A stretch of DNA of 64,000 nt, taken from assembly GCA_947488305.1 (NCBI GenBank), contig CANKZM010000002.1, positions 310,001 through 374,000 of the forward strand. The letters run 5' to 3'. This DNA is from an uncultured Roseobacter sp. (GTDB lineage: Bacteria; Pseudomonadota; Alphaproteobacteria; Rhodobacterales; Rhodobacteraceae). The notes beneath the pieces were generated by a model. That model had not been told where the DNA came from, searched no databases, and worked only from the letters and a program-made list of their open reading frames with translations. The position numbers were made by a program, and so were the translations under genes. Of the stretch, positions 17,818-27,576 are shown piece after piece (the first letter of the stretch is position 1; the number at the start of each line of letters is the position of its first letter).

Positions 17818-18780
17818 TTAGGCCGCCAGCCCCTTGCTGCCCAATCCAAGGAACTTACTGCGCCGCTCGGAAATCAGCGTCTCGCGGTCTTTGGTCACAA
17901 GCTCTTTGATCATGTCCTCAAGCGACCGGCCAACCGTAATGATGGTGGATGCGGTGTCACGATGTGCGCCGCCCAGTGGTTCGGGGATGATGCGGTCAAT
18001 GACGCCGAGTTGCTTGAGGTCCTGCGCAGTCAGGCGCAGCGCTTCGGCGGCCTCGCGCATTTTTTCAGCGTCTTTCCAGAGGATGGAAGCGCAACCTTCT
18101 GGGCTGATGACCGAATAAACAGAATGCTCCAGCATGGCGACACGGTTGGCGGTTGCAAAGGCCACGGCACCACCGGAGCCCCCTTCGCCGATCACGACAG
18201 ATACGAGCGGAACACCAATTTGCAGGCATTTCTCCGTTGCGCGCGCGATGGCCTCGGATTGCCCGCGCTCTTCCGCGCCCTTGCCGGGATACGCCCCCGG
18301 AGTGTCCACCAGCGTGACAACCGGCAGATTGAACCGATCCGCCATTTCCATCAGCCGGATGGCCTTCCGGTATCCTTCGGGCCGCGCCATGCCGAAATTA
18401 CGTTCGATGCGGGATTTGGTGTCTTTGCCTTTTTCGTGACCGATCACCATCACCGGGCGGTCGTTCAAGCGCGCCAACCCACCCATGACGGCGTGGTCGT
18501 CTGCGAAATTCCGATCCCCAGCCAAAGGCGTATATTCCGAAAAAAGCGCGTCGATATAATCCTGGCAATGCGGGCGCTCGGGGTGGCGGGCGACCTGGCA
18601 TTTGCGCCATGGCGTGAGTGATTGGTAAAGCTCCTCAAGCATCGCACGGGCTTTTGTATCCAGCGCGGACGCCTCCTGCGTGACATCCATCTCTTCATTC
18701 GCACGCGCCATGGCGCGCAACTCCTCAGCCTTACCTTCAATCTCGGCGAGGGGTTTTTCGAAATCCATATATTGGGTCAT
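17818..18780 (-). CDS. accA: Acetyl-CoA carboxylase carboxyltransferase subunit alpha
   Basis: The 320-residue product is full length for AccA. With AccD it transfers the carboxyl group from biotin to acetyl-CoA at the first step of fatty acid synthesis. Motifs include [12 protein letters not shown]-type N-terminus ([13 protein letters not shown]), [40 protein letters not shown] and the oxyanion region [19 protein letters not shown]. It stands alone, convergent with the GntR gene across six bases. Confidence 0.96.
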   Translation of the reverse strand: MTQYMDFEKPLAEIEGKAEELRAMARANEEMDVTQEASALDTKARAMLEELYQSLTPWRKCQVARHPERPHCQDYIDALFSEYTPLAGDRNFADDHAVMGGLARLNDRPVMVIGHEKGKDTKSRIERNFGMARPEGYRKAIRLMEMADRFNLPVVTLVDTPGAYPGKGAEERGQSEAIARATEKCLQIGVPLVSVVIGEGGSGGAVAFATANRVAMLEHSVYSVISPEGCASILWKDAEKMREAAEALRLTAQDLKQLGVIDRIIPEPLGGAHRDTASTIITVGRSLEDMIKELVTKDRETLISERRSKFLGLGSKGLAA

Positions 18781-18838
18781 GGGTCACTCCGCTTGAACGC
18801 TTCCTATATGGCGGGCATCGGGCGGCAATGCAATCGCA

Positions 18839-19435
18839 TCAATTGGGCCAGAGCACCGGGTAGAGGGATGCCATCAATAGTCCAGCCATTGTCCAGTTGA
18901 AGGCCCGAAGGCGCGCGGGTTGGGTGAGAAACCTCGCCATCTGTTGACCCATAACCGTCCAAAGCGTGATGGAGGGCAAGTTCACCAGGCCGAAGACAAG
19001 GGCGACGACGCCAAATGCAAAAAGCGTTGCATCGGACGCATAGACAGAGAGTGCGGTCAGTGCCATGGCCCAGGCTTTGGGATTGACCCATTGGAATGCT
19101 GCGGCCTGCAGAAATGTCATTGGCCGCCCGGAGCCATCCCCTTTGGTTGCGGGCGCGGCACGCGCGATTTTCCAGGCCAGCCACGTCATATAGAGCACCG
19201 ACAGCACCTTGAGTATCGTGTAACTCGCCGGCCAGCTATCAAAGATCTGAACCAGGCCCGCGCCAACGCACAGGATCATCACCGAAAACCCGATCGAAAT
19301 GCCCAGCATATGCGGGATGGAGCGTCCAAAACCGAAGTTAGCGCCCGACGCCATCAACATCAGATTGTTTGGCCCCGGAGTTGCGGAGCTGACAAAGGCA
19401 AAAACGGTCAATGCGGTGAGTGTCTCGATGTTCAT
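18839..19435 (-). CDS. LysE/RhtB-family amino acid exporter
   Basis: The 198-residue inner-membrane protein has six predicted helices and the family signature ATPGPNNLMLMASGANFGFGR (residues ~20-40). It should export an amino acid or a derivative. The frame is open from 19504, but ATG 19435 gives the normal family start (MNIETLTALTVFAFVSSATPGP). It is divergent from an Lrp/AsnC regulator across 72 bases, a classic arrangement in which the regulator senses the exported amino acid. Confidence 0.9.
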   Translation of the reverse strand: MNIETLTALTVFAFVSSATPGPNNLMLMASGANFGFGRSIPHMLGISIGFSVMILCVGAGLVQIFDSWPASYTILKVLSVLYMTWLAWKIARAAPATKGDGSGRPMTFLQAAAFQWVNPKAWAMALTALSVYASDATLFAFGVVALVFGLVNLPSITLWTVMGQQMARFLTQPARLRAFNWTMAGLLMASLYPVLWPN

Positions 19436-19507
19436 ACTGCAATGATTGCCCGTTTCGTCATGTGATTTGTTGCGTAACGCGTCAAATTGGAGCATTATTC
19501 GCAATGA

Positions 19508-19960
19508 ATGAGCGATCTGGATCCAAAATCAGAGCAAATATTGCTGGAGCTGTCGCGAAACGGTCGCGTCAGTAATATCGAGCTGGCGGAACGTGTCGGG
19601 CTGTCGCCTTCAGCCTGTCTGCGGCGTGTGCAGGAAATGGAGCGTCGTGGCATCATCAAAGGATACCGGGCGATACTGGACCGCGCTGCTTTGGGAAGCG
19701 GTTTCGTTGCCTATATCGGTGTTGGCCTGCGGGATCACTCCAAAGCCAGCCAGGAAGCTTTCGAGCGATCCATCTCACGTGCGCCGCAGGTGCGGGAGTG
19801 CCACAATACGACCGGCACAATTGAGTATCTGCTCAGGGTCGAATGCGCTGATCTGCCAGCCTACAAGCTTTTTCACACGGATATCCTCGGTGCTATGCCG
19901 CAGGTCAGCTCTATCACATCCTATGTCGTGATGGGCTCGCCTAAGGATCAGCGGGCGTGA
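19508..19960 (+). CDS. Lrp/AsnC-family regulator, probable control of the divergent exporter
   Basis: This 150-residue protein has an N-terminal helix-turn-helix (about 10-55; RNGRVSNIELAERVGLSPSACLRRV) and a C-terminal RAM ligand domain (about 70-145). Its location next to a LysE-type gene suggests it activates the exporter when its amino acid ligand accumulates. Which amino acid cannot be read from the sequence. Confidence 0.92.
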   Translation: MSDLDPKSEQILLELSRNGRVSNIELAERVGLSPSACLRRVQEMERRGIIKGYRAILDRAALGSGFVAYIGVGLRDHSKASQEAFERSISRAPQVRECHNTTGTIEYLLRVECADLPAYKLFHTDILGAMPQVSSITSYVVMGSPKDQRA

Positions 19961-19968
19961 AATCGGAT

Positions 19969-20451
19969 TTAGCCTGACGCATCCGCGGCAATATTGGCGA
20001 ATACCCCGTCGAGTTCCCCAGCCAGTTTTTCCAACGCTTGGCCACCGTCGTCGAGATAGGGTCCAAAGACAAAACTGGGTGTTTTGTAAGAGAGCGTCGC
20101 ACTGCCATCGGCGTTCTCAGTGACGTAAAACCGGATTGGGGCTTCGATCATGGCAGCGGTCGATGTCGCCAGCACTTTGACAGCGAAGTCATTGTTGAAG
20201 ACGCCAACCACCCGATTTTCGGGGATTGTGATGCCACGTTTGCGTGCCGTCGCAGTCGGGCCGGCTTGCGTGACGACGCCCATCTTATGGGCCTTCACTG
20301 CGGCTTTCAGGTCTGCCAACAGGGCATCGTGTTCCTTATCCGTTTGGATCACGACCCACCCTGGGCGCGGTGCAATATCTGCCTCTGCTGGCAAGACCAA
20401 CAGAACTGAGGTGATCGTAAAAAGCAGGGCTGATATCAAAAAGTGGCGCAT
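19969..20451 (-). CDS. Secreted DUF302-domain protein
   Basis: The 160-residue protein has a signal peptide (MRHFLISALLFTITSVLLVLPAEA) and a DUF302 domain (ALLADLKAAVKAHKMGVVTQAGP ... VVGVFNNDFAVKVLATSTAAMIEAPIRFYV). DUF302 proteins form small dimers of unknown role and are often periplasmic. ATG 20451 is preceded by GGAGG, so I prefer it over the upstream in-frame ATG at 20505. It ends just past the convergent Lrp-type gene. Confidence 0.85.
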   Translation of the reverse strand: MRHFLISALLFTITSVLLVLPAEADIAPRPGWVVIQTDKEHDALLADLKAAVKAHKMGVVTQAGPTATARKRGITIPENRVVGVFNNDFAVKVLATSTAAMIEAPIRFYVTENADGSATLSYKTPSFVFGPYLDDGGQALEKLAGELDGVFANIAADASG

Positions 20452-20517
20452 GGAACCTCCCGAAACTGGAAACCACACTGCGCCACATCTCGTTCGGCGT
20501 GGCAAATCAAGCTTGCG

Positions 20518-21474
20518 TCAGCCGTTTATCATCTCGGACTGTCGCACGATGACTTCGGCCTGTTTGATCGAGGCGATATCCACCAATCGCCCCTTATAGA
20601 CCGTTGCTCCTTCGCCTTTGGCTTTTGCTTCCTCCATGGCGGCAAGGATTTCACGCGCCTCGGCGACCGCTTCGTCTGACGGGGTGAAGACTTCGTTGGC
20701 CAGTGCCACCTGCTTGGGATGGATTGCCCATTTGCCGACCATGCCCAGGGTGGCGCACCGACGCGCTTGCGCACGAAAGCCGTCATCATCGGAAAAATCA
20801 CCAAAAGGCCCGTCAACCGGCAGCACACCATGGGTGCGGCACGCGGCGACAATCGCGGCCTGCGCCCAATGCCAAGGATCGGACCAGTGTTTCTGCCCTT
20901 CGTGAAGCATGTAGTAGTTTTCCTGCGTGCCACCGATGCCTGTGGTCTGCATTCCCATGGAGGCTGCAAAATCCGCAGCGCCAAGACTCATCGCCGCCAT
21001 TCGCGGAGAGGCCGCAGCGATCTCCTCCACATGCGCGATGCCTGCGGCGGATTCGATGATAACTTCAAAAGTGATCTTCTTGCTGCGCCCCTTGGCGGCT
21101 TCAATGGCTGTGACCAGTGCGTCCACCGCATAGATATCCGCAGCACAGCCGACTTTCGGGATCATGATCTGGTCCAGCCGGTCACCGCCCTGTTCCAGCA
21201 GGTCTACCACGTCGCGATACCAGTAGGGGGTGTCGAGCCCGTTGATCCGCACCGAAAGCGTCTTGGTGCCCCAGTCCACGTCCGAGATCGCCTGGATCAC
21301 ATTGGCTCGCGCGCTTTCTTTATCCGATGGCGCAACGCTGTCTTCGAGATCCAGGTTGATAACATCCGCGTCCGATGCCGCCATTTTTTCAAAAATCGCA
21401 GGGCGGGACCCCGGGCCAAAGAGCTGGCAGCGATTTGGACGAGCAGGGGCGGTCGGCTGTAAACGGAAACTCAT
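20518..21474 (-). CDS. mcl1: L-malyl-CoA/beta-methylmalyl-CoA lyase
   Basis: The 318-residue protein is of the HpcH/HpaI-CitE fold and closely fits Mcl1 of Rhodobacter in length and motifs: RPNRCQLFGPGSRPAIFEKMAASDADVINLDLEDSVAP at the N-terminus, the metal-binding glutamate in EVIIESAAGI, SLGAADFAASMGM and KWAIHPKQV. It cleaves malyl-CoA to acetyl-CoA and glyoxylate, and methylmalyl-CoA to propionyl-CoA and glyoxylate, in the ethylmalonyl-CoA pathway. It is divergent from the D-glutamate operon across 256 bases. Confidence 0.9.
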   Translation of the reverse strand: MSFRLQPTAPARPNRCQLFGPGSRPAIFEKMAASDADVINLDLEDSVAPSDKESARANVIQAISDVDWGTKTLSVRINGLDTPYWYRDVVDLLEQGGDRLDQIMIPKVGCAADIYAVDALVTAIEAAKGRSKKITFEVIIESAAGIAHVEEIAAASPRMAAMSLGAADFAASMGMQTTGIGGTQENYYMLHEGQKHWSDPWHWAQAAIVAACRTHGVLPVDGPFGDFSDDDGFRAQARRCATLGMVGKWAIHPKQVALANEVFTPSDEAVAEAREILAAMEEAKAKGEGATVYKGRLVDIASIKQAEVIVRQSEMING

Positions 21475-21730
21475 GGCGATCCTTTGCGTAATTTTATTTC
21501 ATGCTCAGCTGCCCATCTGGTATTAAATTGCGCAACTTGCTGCAAGTGCATTTCGCTGCCGCAGCAAGAAAGAGAGGTGACAAGCGGTAACGCGTCGCAC
21601 ATTAATTCGACACAGATGCGGTTTCGTCGAAGAATCTTCTGCTTTTTTGCCCATCCGACAAGAATTCGCGATGTCTTTGCACGTGTTTTCGGCGAATTTC
21701 GGGCGACACGTATGACAGGAGACCGCCCAA

Positions 21731-22732
21731 ATGATTCAGACACCTTATTTGTTGTTCCTCGGGGACGCGCCGGACCAACTGGCCGCTAAAGTCGCGCAGG
21801 GAATCAAGGACTGGCGTCCAGAAAACGCGGTGGGTCAAATTCGGCTGCCAGGATGCGGTGCGGATATGGGTCTGACCGACATGACGTTGGAAGAGGGCTT
21901 GCGGGCGGGCGCCAAGACGCTGGTGATTGGTGTCGCCAATCGCGGTGGGTTCATTTCCGCCGAATGGAAAGTGGTTTTGGTCAAGGCGCTGCAGATGGGG
22001 TATGACATCGCCGCAGGTCTCCACAATCTGCTGCGCAATGAGGATGAACTGCAGGCGGCAGCACGGGTCAACGGCGGAACGCTTCATGATGTGCGCATTC
22101 CAACTGTGGCTTACCCGATCGCGAATGGTCAAAAACGTCAGGGCAAACGGGCCTTGGCCATCGGAACAGATTGTTCCTGTGGCAAGATGTATACCGCCAT
22201 GTCGATGGATGCAGAGATGGTCGCGCGTGGTATGAAATCCGATTTCCGTGCGACCGGTCAAACCGGTATCCTGATCACCGGCAAGGGCGTTCCGCTTGAC
22301 GCTGTGATCGCGGATTTCATGGCGGGCGCTGTTGAGTATCTCACACCTGACAACGATGAAGACCATTGGGATCATATCGAAGGGCAGGGCAGCCTGTTCC
22401 ATGTGTCTTACTCCGGTGTGACGATGGCGCTGATCCACGGCGGGCAGCCGGATGCGTTGATCCTGTGCCATGAGCCGACCCGAACCCACATGCGCGGCTT
22501 GCCGCACTATAAGCTGCCATCGCTTGAGACATTGCGGGACACCGCCTTGCCGTTGGCGCGTGTTGCGAACCCTGCTTGTCAGGTGGCGGGCGTGTCTGTG
22601 AACACCAAGGCGCTGGACGAGGATGCGGCAAAGGCCTGTCTGCAAGAAATTGAGGATCGTATGAACCTTCCTGCCACAGACCCGTTCCGTTTCGGGGCAG
22701 GCAAGCTGGTGGATGCTCTTTCAGAGTTGTAA
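21731..22732 (+). CDS. dgcN: DgcN-type D-glutamate N-acetyltransferase (DUF1611)
   Basis: The 333-residue protein belongs to DUF1611. Members paired with an enolase-superfamily epimerase have been described in marine bacteria as DgcN, which acetylates D-glutamate before epimerisation. The C-terminal half has a P-loop-like AIGTDCSCGKM segment (near 140) and the CHEPTRTHMRG block. The next gene is the expected epimerase and a D-amino-acid transaminase follows, so the operon context supports this assignment more than sequence alone. The start follows AGGAGACC upstream. Confidence 0.82.
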   Translation: MIQTPYLLFLGDAPDQLAAKVAQGIKDWRPENAVGQIRLPGCGADMGLTDMTLEEGLRAGAKTLVIGVANRGGFISAEWKVVLVKALQMGYDIAAGLHNLLRNEDELQAAARVNGGTLHDVRIPTVAYPIANGQKRQGKRALAIGTDCSCGKMYTAMSMDAEMVARGMKSDFRATGQTGILITGKGVPLDAVIADFMAGAVEYLTPDNDEDHWDHIEGQGSLFHVSYSGVTMALIHGGQPDALILCHEPTRTHMRGLPHYKLPSLETLRDTALPLARVANPACQVAGVSVNTKALDEDAAKACLQEIEDRMNLPATDPFRFGAGKLVDALSEL

Positions 22733-22793
22733 GATCTGGCACGCGAGCACGGCGGAGATGAACAGGCATCTGTGTGAAGTTGAAAGTTTGGCA

Positions 22794-23759
22794 ATGAAAA
22801 TAAAAGTCTCCAGCGACGTGTTTCCACTGGCCCAGGTCTTCACGATCAGTCGTGGATCCCGGACGGAGGCAAAAGTGCTCACGGTGCGGATCACGGACGG
22901 CGCAGTTACCGGTTGGGGCGAATGTGTTCCCTATGCCCGCTATGGGGAGACGCTGGAAAGTGTGACTCAGGAAATCGAAGCATTGCCGGACGCAATCTCG
23001 CGGGAGGCGCTTTATGACTTATTGCCTGCAGGGGCTGCGCGGAATGCCGTCGACTGTGCCTTGTGGGACCTGGAGGCAAAACGCGCGGGCAGGCGGGTCT
23101 GGGAGTTGGCTGGTCTCGCAGCGCCAGAGCCGGAGATCACCGCTTATACCCTGTCGCTCGATACCGCCGAGAAGATGCGTGCACAGGCGGCCGAACATGC
23201 GCACCGTCCACTCTTGAAGATCAAGCTTGGGACGCCCGATGACATGCCCCGATTGGAAGCGGTTCGGGCCGGCGCGCCAAGCTCCAAGATCATCGTGGAT
23301 GCAAATGAGGGCTGGTCAGCAGAGGTCTACGCCGATCTCGCCCCGCACCTGGTGCGGTTAGGCGTGGCGCTCGTCGAACAGCCCTTGCCAGCCGGAGAGG
23401 ATGAGGCGCTGCGGGGCATGGCGCGCCCGGTGCCGGTCTGCGCGGATGAAAGCTGCCATGATCGCGCCAGCTTGCCCGGCCTGAAGGGCAAATACGATGT
23501 CGTGAATATCAAGCTCGACAAGACAGGTGGCTTGACGGAAGCATTGGCTTTGCGCCGCGATGCTTTGGCCTTGGGGTATGACGTCATGGTCGGCTGTATG
23601 GTCGGCTCAAGCCTTGCAATGGCCCCGGCAACGCTTGTTGCACAAGGGGCGCTTGTAACTGACCTTGATGGCCCGCTTCTGCTGGCCGAAGATCGACCGG
23701 TGCCATTGCGTTTTGACGCGGCAGGTGTCCACCCGCCGGATGCAGCGCTGTGGGGATGA
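22794..23759 (+). CDS. dgcA: DgcA-type N-acetyl-D-glutamate racemase (enolase superfamily)
   Basis: The 321-residue protein resembles the dipeptide epimerases of the enolase superfamily: KIKLG (second lysine of KxK, near 142), metal ligands in IIVDANEGW, LVEQPLP and CADES, and the opposite-face lysine in VNIKLDKTGG. With DgcN it should convert N-acetyl-D-glutamate to the L form so it can enter normal glutamate metabolism. An in-frame ATG at 22758 and an earlier start inside dgcN exist; 22794 best matches the family start (MKIKVSSDVFPL). Confidence 0.85.
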   Translation: MKIKVSSDVFPLAQVFTISRGSRTEAKVLTVRITDGAVTGWGECVPYARYGETLESVTQEIEALPDAISREALYDLLPAGAARNAVDCALWDLEAKRAGRRVWELAGLAAPEPEITAYTLSLDTAEKMRAQAAEHAHRPLLKIKLGTPDDMPRLEAVRAGAPSSKIIVDANEGWSAEVYADLAPHLVRLGVALVEQPLPAGEDEALRGMARPVPVCADESCHDRASLPGLKGKYDVVNIKLDKTGGLTEALALRRDALALGYDVMVGCMVGSSLAMAPATLVAQGALVTDLDGPLLLAEDRPVPLRFDAAGVHPPDAALWG

Positions 23760-24400
23760 TGTTGAAGTCGGTTGTCATCTATGATTGTGAATTCCTGACA
23801 GCGCCCGGCGCACCGCAAAGGTTTTGGTGCGGTCCGTCGGACCCCGACCCTTTGACGATCCAGATCGGGGCAGTCCGGCTATCGCTGGAAGCCCCTTTTA
23901 TAGTGTCGCCGCCGGTGGGGTGGTATGTGTTGCCACTTGATCGCGATGGGGCCCGCGTGCCTTTGCACCCCTTGGTCACAACGCTCACAGGTATCACAGA
24001 GGACATACTGACATCGCAGGGTGCAAAACTCTGTGATGCCTTGCGTGATCTTAGCACGTTTGCGGACGGCGATCCGCTCTTGGCCTGGGGCAAGGATGAG
24101 TTGTTGAGCCTTGCCGCCAGCCTCTTTGTGCGGGATGAGATGTCGCCAATTCCCGCTACACGCTTTCGGTCTGCGGTGCCGCTTGTGGTCCAGGCCGGCG
24201 AGCCCCAAGAAGTTGTCGAGACATTGCGCAGCAACACGATCTGCGCACATTTCGGACTTAACGACCCGGGGCCTGCGCATGATGCACGTGGAGATGCGAT
24301 GTCAGTTGCGTTGGCGATGCAACACCTGCTTGCGTCGGGGCGTCTAACCGCCCTAGATGTGGCACAACACTGCGGCGGCGCGGACCGGCGGCAGGACTGA
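23756..24400 (+). CDS. DEDDh-type 3'-5' exonuclease-like protein
   Basis: The ~214-residue protein shows exonuclease-type motifs: YDCEFL near the start (D-x-E, ExoI), the LTGIT block seen in DEDD exonucleases, a plausible ExoII region around residues 100-110, and HDARGDA (H-x4-D, ExoIII) near 180. It should be a metal-dependent nuclease or a relative of the KapD/RNase T group. Its start overlaps the dgcA stop (ATGATG, with ATGs at 23756 and 23759), so it is translated as part of the D-glutamate operon even though no function there is obvious. Confidence 0.7.
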   Translation: MMLKSVVIYDCEFLTAPGAPQRFWCGPSDPDPLTIQIGAVRLSLEAPFIVSPPVGWYVLPLDRDGARVPLHPLVTTLTGITEDILTSQGAKLCDALRDLSTFADGDPLLAWGKDELLSLAASLFVRDEMSPIPATRFRSAVPLVVQAGEPQEVVETLRSNTICAHFGLNDPGPAHDARGDAMSVALAMQHLLASGRLTALDVAQHCGGADRRQD

Positions 24401-24416
24401 GTAAAGGAGAAAACCG

Positions 24417-25277
24417 ATGCGGACTGTCTATGTGAACGGAGACTACCTGCCTGAGAACGAGGCGCGCGTTTCCATTTTTGACCGCGGGTTTCTCATGGCG
24501 GATGGTGTCTATGAGGTGACATCGGTTCTGGGTGGAAAGCTTATTGATTTCGACGGCCACGCGGTGCGTTTGCAACGGTCACTGGACGCCCTGGACATGC
24601 GCAACCCGATCTCAAAGGAAGACCTGCTCGATGTGCATCGGGAATTGGTACGTATCAATGAAATCGATGAAGGGATGGTCTACCTTCAGATTACGCGTGG
24701 CGCGCCCGGCGACCGGGATTTTGCCTTTCCCGATCCCGATGAGACCGAGCCCACTGTCGTGCTGTTCACTCAGAACAAGCCGGGCCTTGCCAATAGCCCG
24801 GCAGCCAAGAAGGGCATGAAGGTCATCAGCATTGATGACATCCGCTGGGGGCGACGCGACATCAAGACTGTGCAGCTTCTCTACCCTTCAATGGGCAAGA
24901 TGATGGCCAAGAAGGCCGGCGCGGATGACGCCTGGATGATTGAAGACGGCTTTGTCACCGAAGGTACGTCGAACAATGCCTATATCGTCAAAGGCAACAA
25001 GATCATCACGCGGGCCCTGTCAAACGATATCCTCCACGGAATCACGCGCGCCGCTGTGTTGCGGTTTGCCCGCGAGGCGCAGATGGAGGTGGAAGAGCGT
25101 AACTTCACCATCGACGAAGCAAAGGAAGCGGATGAAGCTTTCATCACGTCGGCTTCGACCTTCGTAATGCCTGTCGTCGAGATTGACGGCGTCAGCCTTG
25201 GGGAAGGCGTGCCGGGACGCGTGGCACCCCGTTTGCGTGAAATCTATCTGGAAGAGAGCCTGAAAAAGGCTGTGTAG
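24417..25277 (+). CDS. dat: D-amino-acid transaminase (class IV PLP)
   Basis: The 286-residue protein is a fold-type IV aminotransferase with the probable PLP lysine in RRDIKTVQLL (residue ~145), SIFDRGFLMADGVYEV near 20 and EGTSNNAYIV near 182, all close to D-alanine/D-amino-acid transaminase. It should transfer amino groups from D-amino acids to 2-oxoglutarate, making D-glutamate for DgcN/DgcA. A strong AAGGAG site sits before the ATG. Confidence 0.9.
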   Translation: MRTVYVNGDYLPENEARVSIFDRGFLMADGVYEVTSVLGGKLIDFDGHAVRLQRSLDALDMRNPISKEDLLDVHRELVRINEIDEGMVYLQITRGAPGDRDFAFPDPDETEPTVVLFTQNKPGLANSPAAKKGMKVISIDDIRWGRRDIKTVQLLYPSMGKMMAKKAGADDAWMIEDGFVTEGTSNNAYIVKGNKIITRALSNDILHGITRAAVLRFAREAQMEVEERNFTIDEAKEADEAFITSASTFVMPVVEIDGVSLGEGVPGRVAPRLREIYLEESLKKAV

Positions 25278-25280
25278 CCG

Positions 25281-25727
25281 ATGCTGTCACGCGAGGAACT
25301 ACCTCAACAAATTGGGCAGGAGCTCGGCAGCTCAGACTGGGTAGAGATTTCGCAACCACGGATTAATGCCTTCGCTGATCTCACAGAAGACTGGCAGCCG
25401 ATACATCTTGATGCGGAAGAGGGCCGCGCCGCCGGGTTCCAAGGCACCGTCGCGCATGGATTCCTTACGCTGTCGATGCTCTCAGCCATGTCCTATCAGG
25501 TGTTGCCCAAGATGGAGGGTGAAACCGCGTCGCTGAACTATGGGTTCGATCGTATCCGCTTTATTGCACCCGTACCCGGCGGCGCCCGTATCCGCAGTCA
25601 CTTCACGCTGGATGACGCGCAACCCCGCGGGCAGGGTTGGATGCTGCGGTTTGGGGTAGCAGTCGAAATAGAAGGGGCAGAAAAACCGGCGCTGACTGCG
25701 GATTGGTTGTGCCTTTACATGTTCTAA
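25281..25727 (+). CDS. MaoC-like (R)-enoyl-CoA hydratase
   Basis: The 148-residue hot-dog-fold protein has the MaoC hydratase motif D-W-Q-P-I-H-L-D...AAGFQGTVAHGF (residues ~34-62), including the catalytic Asp and His. It likely hydrates a trans-2-enoyl-CoA. It starts three bases after the transaminase stop, so it is in the same transcript, though its link to D-amino-acid use is not clear. Confidence 0.86.
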   Translation: MLSREELPQQIGQELGSSDWVEISQPRINAFADLTEDWQPIHLDAEEGRAAGFQGTVAHGFLTLSMLSAMSYQVLPKMEGETASLNYGFDRIRFIAPVPGGARIRSHFTLDDAQPRGQGWMLRFGVAVEIEGAEKPALTADWLCLYMF

Positions 25728-25810
25728 CTGGAGTCAGATTTTTAAACTGTTCGATTTGCGCAGAATTGTAACTGCAGTAATCTCCTCTTGATTTTAGCTA
25801 GGAGAATTTC

Positions 25811-27436
25811 ATGGCAGAGTATTTCGATCTGGGGCGGTACAGCCGCCGGGCAAGCGCCGTACCCGATGCGCAAACGTGGTTTGACCGAGGGCTCGTCTGG
25901 CTTTTCGGCTATAATCATGAAGAAGCCATTGTCTGTTTTGAAAAAGCGATTGCAGCTGATCCCGCCTGCGCGTTGGCGCATTGGGGCATCGCCTATGCGA
26001 TCGGCCCAAATTACAACAAGCCATGGGAGGTTTTTACGCCAGAGGAAAAAAGTCCGGCGCTGGCTTGCGCGCATGCGGCGCTTGGCTCAGGTCTCGCACT
26101 GGAAGACTTAGCTCCTGAGGAACGCGCCCTTTTGGAGGCACTTGCCACGCGGTATCCGCAAGATGCGGAAATCGAAGAGTTTCAACCCTTTAACGACCGT
26201 CTCGCTGCTGCGATGAAACCAGTTTATGAGGCCTATCCCGAAGATCTGGATATCGCCTTTGTCTATGTCGAGGCGATGATGAACCGGACGCCCTGGCGGC
26301 TTTGGGATTTCTGGAAAGGGGTGCCCAATCCGGAAGCTGATACACTGACCGCCATGGCGGTTTTGGAACGCGCCTTTTCCGAAACGCCGGGTGCCTGGGA
26401 TCATCCGGGGCTCCTGCACATGTATATCCACCTGATGGAGATGTCCCCGCACCCCGAACGCGCGTTGCGTCACGGGGATCGACTGAACGGGCTCGTCCCG
26501 GACGCCGGACATTTGGTGCATATGGCGACGCATATCGACGTGTTGTGTGGTGATTATCAGAGTGTTCTCGCGCGAAATCTTGCTGCCGCCAAGGTAGATG
26601 AGCGTTTCAAAGCTTATGCGGGCGCTGCAAATTTCTATGCGCTTTACCGCATCCACAACCTCCATTTTGCGCTTTATGGCGCAATGTTCCTTGGTCAGAA
26701 ATCTGCCGCATTGGCTGCTGCAACACGGCTGCGGGGCGAGGTGCCCGATGAAGTAGTACGCGTCTATCCCGATCTGTTTGAAACCTTCGTGGCGGCCTTG
26801 CCGCATGTCTACATCCGCTTTGGCATGTGGGAAGAGATACTCGATTTGGAACTCCCGGAAGACAAAACGCTCTACACGACAACAAACGCGCTCATCCTCT
26901 ACGCGCGTGCGGTGGCGCTAGCCAATCTGGGCAGGCACGATGAAGCTAAGGACGCGGGTCAGGCATTTGACGCCGCATACGCCGTGGTGCCTGAAGAACG
27001 TATGCTTTTTCAGAACACGGCTCGGGATGTGCTGGCGGTCGCCGAACAGATGATACGGGGCGAGATCGCCTTCAAGGCAGGTCGCCATGAGGAAGGACTG
27101 GATCATCTGCGCGCGTCGGTGCGTCTTGACGACGGGCTGATGTACGAAGAGCCATGGTCGTGGCCGCAGCCCTCGCGGCACGCATTGGGCGCGTTGCTGA
27201 TGGAAGCAGGCGAAATTAATGAAGCCGAAGCCGTCTATCGTGCGGACCTTGGGTTGGACGGCGAGTTGCCGCGTCCGAGCCAGAATCCCCGCAACGTCTG
27301 GGCCCTGCATGGGCTGCACGAGTGCCTCCTGCGGCGGGGTGAGGATGTCGAGCGCGTCCATATCAAAGCGCTGTTGGATCAGGCAGTGGCGCGGGCGGAT
27401 ATTCCCATCCGCGCCAGTTGTCTGTGCCGAGCGTGA
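25811..27436 (+). CDS. Tetratricopeptide-repeat protein
   Basis: The 541-residue protein is almost entirely helical with TPR-like pairs. Clear examples are WFDRGLVWLFGYNHEEAIVCFEKAIAADP...ALAHWGIAYA (residues ~22-60) and ALVLYARAVALANLGRHDEAKDAG-like repeats near 365-385. There is no signal peptide. The family occurs widely in proteobacteria and has no assigned enzyme role. It follows a short gap with AGGAG upstream of the ATG at 25811. Confidence 0.8.
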   Translation: MAEYFDLGRYSRRASAVPDAQTWFDRGLVWLFGYNHEEAIVCFEKAIAADPACALAHWGIAYAIGPNYNKPWEVFTPEEKSPALACAHAALGSGLALEDLAPEERALLEALATRYPQDAEIEEFQPFNDRLAAAMKPVYEAYPEDLDIAFVYVEAMMNRTPWRLWDFWKGVPNPEADTLTAMAVLERAFSETPGAWDHPGLLHMYIHLMEMSPHPERALRHGDRLNGLVPDAGHLVHMATHIDVLCGDYQSVLARNLAAAKVDERFKAYAGAANFYALYRIHNLHFALYGAMFLGQKSAALAAATRLRGEVPDEVVRVYPDLFETFVAALPHVYIRFGMWEEILDLELPEDKTLYTTTNALILYARAVALANLGRHDEAKDAGQAFDAAYAVVPEERMLFQNTARDVLAVAEQMIRGEIAFKAGRHEEGLDHLRASVRLDDGLMYEEPWSWPQPSRHALGALLMEAGEINEAEAVYRADLGLDGELPRPSQNPRNVWALHGLHECLLRRGEDVERVHIKALLDQAVARADIPIRASCLCRA

Positions 27437-27576
27437 GAAACTCAAGGTGTCCCATACTAACCTTCATTTTCCTGAATGTCGCGACACCCTCATTGGCGCA
27501 ACCGCTGCTCTGACTTGCGTTTGCGCGCGGTTCTGGTAGGTCCACTGCGACTGCGTTAGCGACGGACTGTGAGACG

